A stretch of 64,000 nt of DNA from Clostridiales bacterium. Lineage in GTDB: Bacteria; Bacillota; Clostridia; Christensenellales; Borkfalkiaceae. The position numbers and the translations under genes were made by a program. Positions 61,763-64,000 of this stretch are shown piece after piece. The DNA lies in assembly GCA_022508245.1 (NCBI GenBank), contig JAFLVO010000001.1:186001-250000 (forward strand). Direction: 5' to 3'. The notes beneath the pieces were generated by a model, which was not told the DNA's origin, did not search any database, and was given only the letters and a program-made list of their open reading frames with translations. The first letter of the stretch is position 1, and each line of letters opens with the position of its first letter.

Positions 61763-63823
61763 TTAAGCGGGTATAAACAGCACTTTCATCGTGCCCAAAT
61801 CGCAGTCCGCAACTTCAACTTTTATACTGTCGCCAAGTTTAAAAGAGTGTTTCCGCCCCTTAAGCAAAAATTTGTTTTCAAAGAATTCGTAGGCGTCGTC
61901 AGGTAAATCTTCAAGCCTTATAAGTCCCTCAATTGCATTGTCAAGCTCGCAGAAAATTCCGAAGCCTGTCACACCCGAAATTACCGCGTCGTAGGTTTCT
62001 CCAAGCCGTTCGTTCATATACATCAACTTGTACAAATCGTCAACCTTTCTCTCTGCCTCGTCGGCTACGCGCTCTCTTTCAGAGCAATCAATGCCCGCCA
62101 TATTTGCAATTTGAGCGTATCTTTCAAAGCTCTTTCCGTCTAAAACACATTTAATAACTCTGTGAACGAACAGGTCGGGATAGCGGCGGATGGGGGAGGT
62201 AAAGTGACAGTAGCATTCTGATGCAAGCCCGAAGTGCTTTAAATTGCGCTCGCAGTACCTCGCCTTTTGCATAGTCCGCAGCATAATTTTATTTATTACC
62301 GAATATGCCGGCAGGTCTTGCGATTCAGTCAGAATATTGCGGAAATCTTTGGGTGTAACGTTATCGTAGTCGAGTTTGACTGTCAGCCCCAAATCGCGCA
62401 AAAAATCTGCAAATTTCTCGCACTTTTCGGGTGCGGGAGACTCGTGAATTCTGTAAAGGCAGGGTGCGCCCTTGCTCTGCAAAAATTCCGCAACCGCCTC
62501 GTTTGCGCAAATCATAAACTGCTCTATAATTCTATGCGCAATATTTCTCTCGGCGGTAGGTATAACTATTTCCCCGTCATTGTCAATATAAATATGCGCC
62601 TCTTTGACTTCAAGATTTACTTCCCCCGCACTTTTGCGCCTAGATTCAAGGGCGATACAGAGCTCGGCCATACCGCCCACAATTTCCGTTAAATCGCCGT
62701 ATTTGCGGCATACTTGGGGGTCTTTTTCGCAAAGCGCGGCAATTTCAGTGTAGGTGGTGCGGTGGGAAGAGCATATAACGCTCTTAAAAACATCGTAGGA
62801 CAGTCGCTCGCCGTTCTTTGAGAATTTCATCTCGCAGGAGAGAGCATATCTGTCCTCGCCCTCATTGAGTGAGCACGCTCCGTTGGAAAGAGCTTTCGGA
62901 AGCATAGGCAGAACTCTGTCGGGAAAGTACACGCTTGTCCCGCGGGCATAGGCGCTCTTGTCAAGTATAGAATTGTGCTTAACGTAATAGCTGACGTCCG
63001 CAATATGCACGCCCAGAATATAGTTTTCGCCCTCTCTTTCAAGGCTTACGGCATCGTCGATGTCCCGAGTATCCTCGCCGTCTATCGTAAATATCAATTT
63101 GCTCCGCAAATCACGCCTGCCGTCCAAAACTATCGGCGCCTTCGAAGCTCGCTCTGCTTCCTCCGAAACTGCGGGCAGAAAATCCTCTTCAAGCCCGAAT
63201 TCGCGGATAATAGAGAGTTCCTCGCTGTCTAAATCTCCGCCCTCGCCGAGCACCTCCACAACCTTTCCGCCGGGTGCTTTATCACTCGGATAGGAGGTTA
63301 TTTCACACACTACTTTGTCGCCGTTTTGCGCCCCTGAAATAAGCGTATTAGGCACATATATGCGGGGTAATCGCAAATTATCGGGATAAACGTAAGTCAT
63401 ATTTCTGCTTTTTGACAGCGTTCCTACAACCTGCTTATTCCCGCGTTCCAAAACCCTTACAACAAGTGCCTCGTCCTTTGTATCGGGTACATGAACGGCA
63501 AGCACGGTGTCGCCGTCGTACGCGCCGTTTACCGAGCGGTGGGGCACGAAATAATCGCTTCCGCCCGACTCGGGTGTGATAAAGGCAAACCCGCGTTCGT
63601 TGCCGCGAATGGTACCCCTAAACGCTCCCGCCTGTTCGGGAGTAAGAAATCCCCCGTGCGGAGTTTTAAAAAGCTCCCCATTATCGCAGAGCTTTAAAAG
63701 TAAGGTTTTTAAATTTTTCTTTTCGTTTTGGCGTAGCTTAAGTATTGAAAAGATTTCGCGGGCAGTCTTGTTTTTAAGCTGACCGCTCTTAACGCCTTCT
63801 AAAATCCTGTTTTCCGATAACAT
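61763..63823 (-). CDS. rnr: Ribonuclease R
   Basis: 686 aa. N-terminal helix-turn-helix (~1–60), two cold-shock domains (~70–220), RNB catalytic domain (~240–570) with active-site 'DGEDTRDIDDAVSLE' (Asp residues that bind Mg), and an S1 domain at the C-terminus. The family's long basic tail is lacking. It degrades structured RNA 3' to 5' and acts with tmRNA–SmpB, which agrees with the rnr–smpB order common in Firmicutes. Upstream sequence 63824–64000 has no gene on either strand visible within the window; it holds the repeat-like element noted in the findings. Confidence 0.97.
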   Translation of the reverse strand: MLSENRILEGVKSGQLKNKTAREIFSILKLRQNEKKNLKTLLLKLCDNGELFKTPHGGFLTPEQAGAFRGTIRGNERGFAFITPESGGSDYFVPHRSVNGAYDGDTVLAVHVPDTKDEALVVRVLERGNKQVVGTLSKSRNMTYVYPDNLRLPRIYVPNTLISGAQNGDKVVCEITSYPSDKAPGGKVVEVLGEGGDLDSEELSIIREFGLEEDFLPAVSEEAERASKAPIVLDGRRDLRSKLIFTIDGEDTRDIDDAVSLEREGENYILGVHIADVSYYVKHNSILDKSAYARGTSVYFPDRVLPMLPKALSNGACSLNEGEDRYALSCEMKFSKNGERLSYDVFKSVICSSHRTTYTEIAALCEKDPQVCRKYGDLTEIVGGMAELCIALESRRKSAGEVNLEVKEAHIYIDNDGEIVIPTAERNIAHRIIEQFMICANEAVAEFLQSKGAPCLYRIHESPAPEKCEKFADFLRDLGLTVKLDYDNVTPKDFRNILTESQDLPAYSVINKIMLRTMQKARYCERNLKHFGLASECYCHFTSPIRRYPDLFVHRVIKCVLDGKSFERYAQIANMAGIDCSERERVADEAERKVDDLYKLMYMNERLGETYDAVISGVTGFGIFCELDNAIEGLIRLEDLPDDAYEFFENKFLLKGRKHSFKLGDSIKVEVADCDLGTMKVLFIPA

Positions 63824-64000
63824 ATTAACATAAGTTTAGGAGAGCCGAACTCGCAAGGTTTTTGAAATAAAATCTTTGCGATACTTTGTCGTTTGTCCTT
63901 GACGTATATTCGATACGCCTGCGCCCAAACTCCTCGTCTTGCTTTGCTTTTTTTGCAAAAACTGCCGTGCACCCTAAGTAAGTATATTTTGATGATTTTT

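Overview
The window looks like a chromosomal segment of a spore-forming Firmicute, most likely an uncultured gut-type member of the Clostridia. Evidence: an intact SpoIIID, an rnr–smpB pair, an S-box (SAM-I) leader on metK, a BspA-type leucine-rich lipoprotein, short consensus sigma-A promoters and AGGAGG-type ribosome binding sites. Genus or species cannot be fixed from the sequence alone. No rRNA, tRNA, CRISPR array, transposase or integrase was found.

Region 1 (1–9189) is the end of a surface-polysaccharide cluster. It holds a glycosyltransferase tail, a radical SAM/SPASM protein, a nucleotidyltransferase–aminotransferase fusion, an opine-dehydrogenase-like enzyme, a DUF6625-type protein and a flippase, followed by a 22-unit LRR_5 surface lipoprotein. 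Together they probably make, activate, attach and export an unusual amino-alcohol or opine-type substituent.

Region 2 (about 9.5–33.1 kb) is an AT-rich genomic island. It is bracketed by two diverged (~94%) direct repeats of ~348 bp, each spanning the 3' tail of the LRR gene, its terminator, the spoIIID leader and the first ~39 codons of spoIIID. The left copy has the complete LRR gene and a truncated spoIIID; the right copy has the complete spoIIID and only the LRR tail. The island carries (a) a MATE transporter with an Smr-type protein; (b) an AAA_14/DUF4143 ATPase whose promoter is flanked by a perfect 23-bp repeat; (c) a compact biosynthesis-like operon of two P-loop kinases, a HAD phosphatase, a TIM-barrel/IucA-IucC fusion and a serine hydrolase, led by a membrane protein; (d) a second SAM-I riboswitch placed before an 88-aa protein; (e) an XRE regulator and a five-gene anti-phage-like operon (CoiA-like zinc protein, coiled-coil protein with an AAA-like but Walker-A-less C-terminus, unknown protein, 1722-aa DruE/DISARM-type helicase with DUF1998, and a D12-class adenine methylase); and (f) a mobile-element relic with an in-frame stop. 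Item (e) is the best candidate for an incompletely described system. The SAM riboswitch next to a SAM-dependent system is the most provocative regulatory feature.

Region 3 (33.3–39.8 kb) has spoIIID, a two-gene (usually one-gene) 2-hydroxyacyl-CoA dehydratase-activase-like protein, and a surface metallopeptidase with InlB-type repeats. The metallopeptidase appears inserted behind a duplicated 3' end of the preceding gene.

Region 4 (39.8–64 kb) is ordinary core chromosome: nitroreductase, transketolase, ProRS, metK, a radical SAM protein, an ABC-F ATPase, a membrane protein, GlyRS, formate–THF ligase, GlnRS, a DUF1540 protein, L9, DUF2207 with LemA, a NUDIX hydrolase, a UDP-sugar pyrophosphorylase, a trypsin-like lipoprotein, SmpB and RNase R. 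Convergent genes are separated by clear bidirectional terminators.
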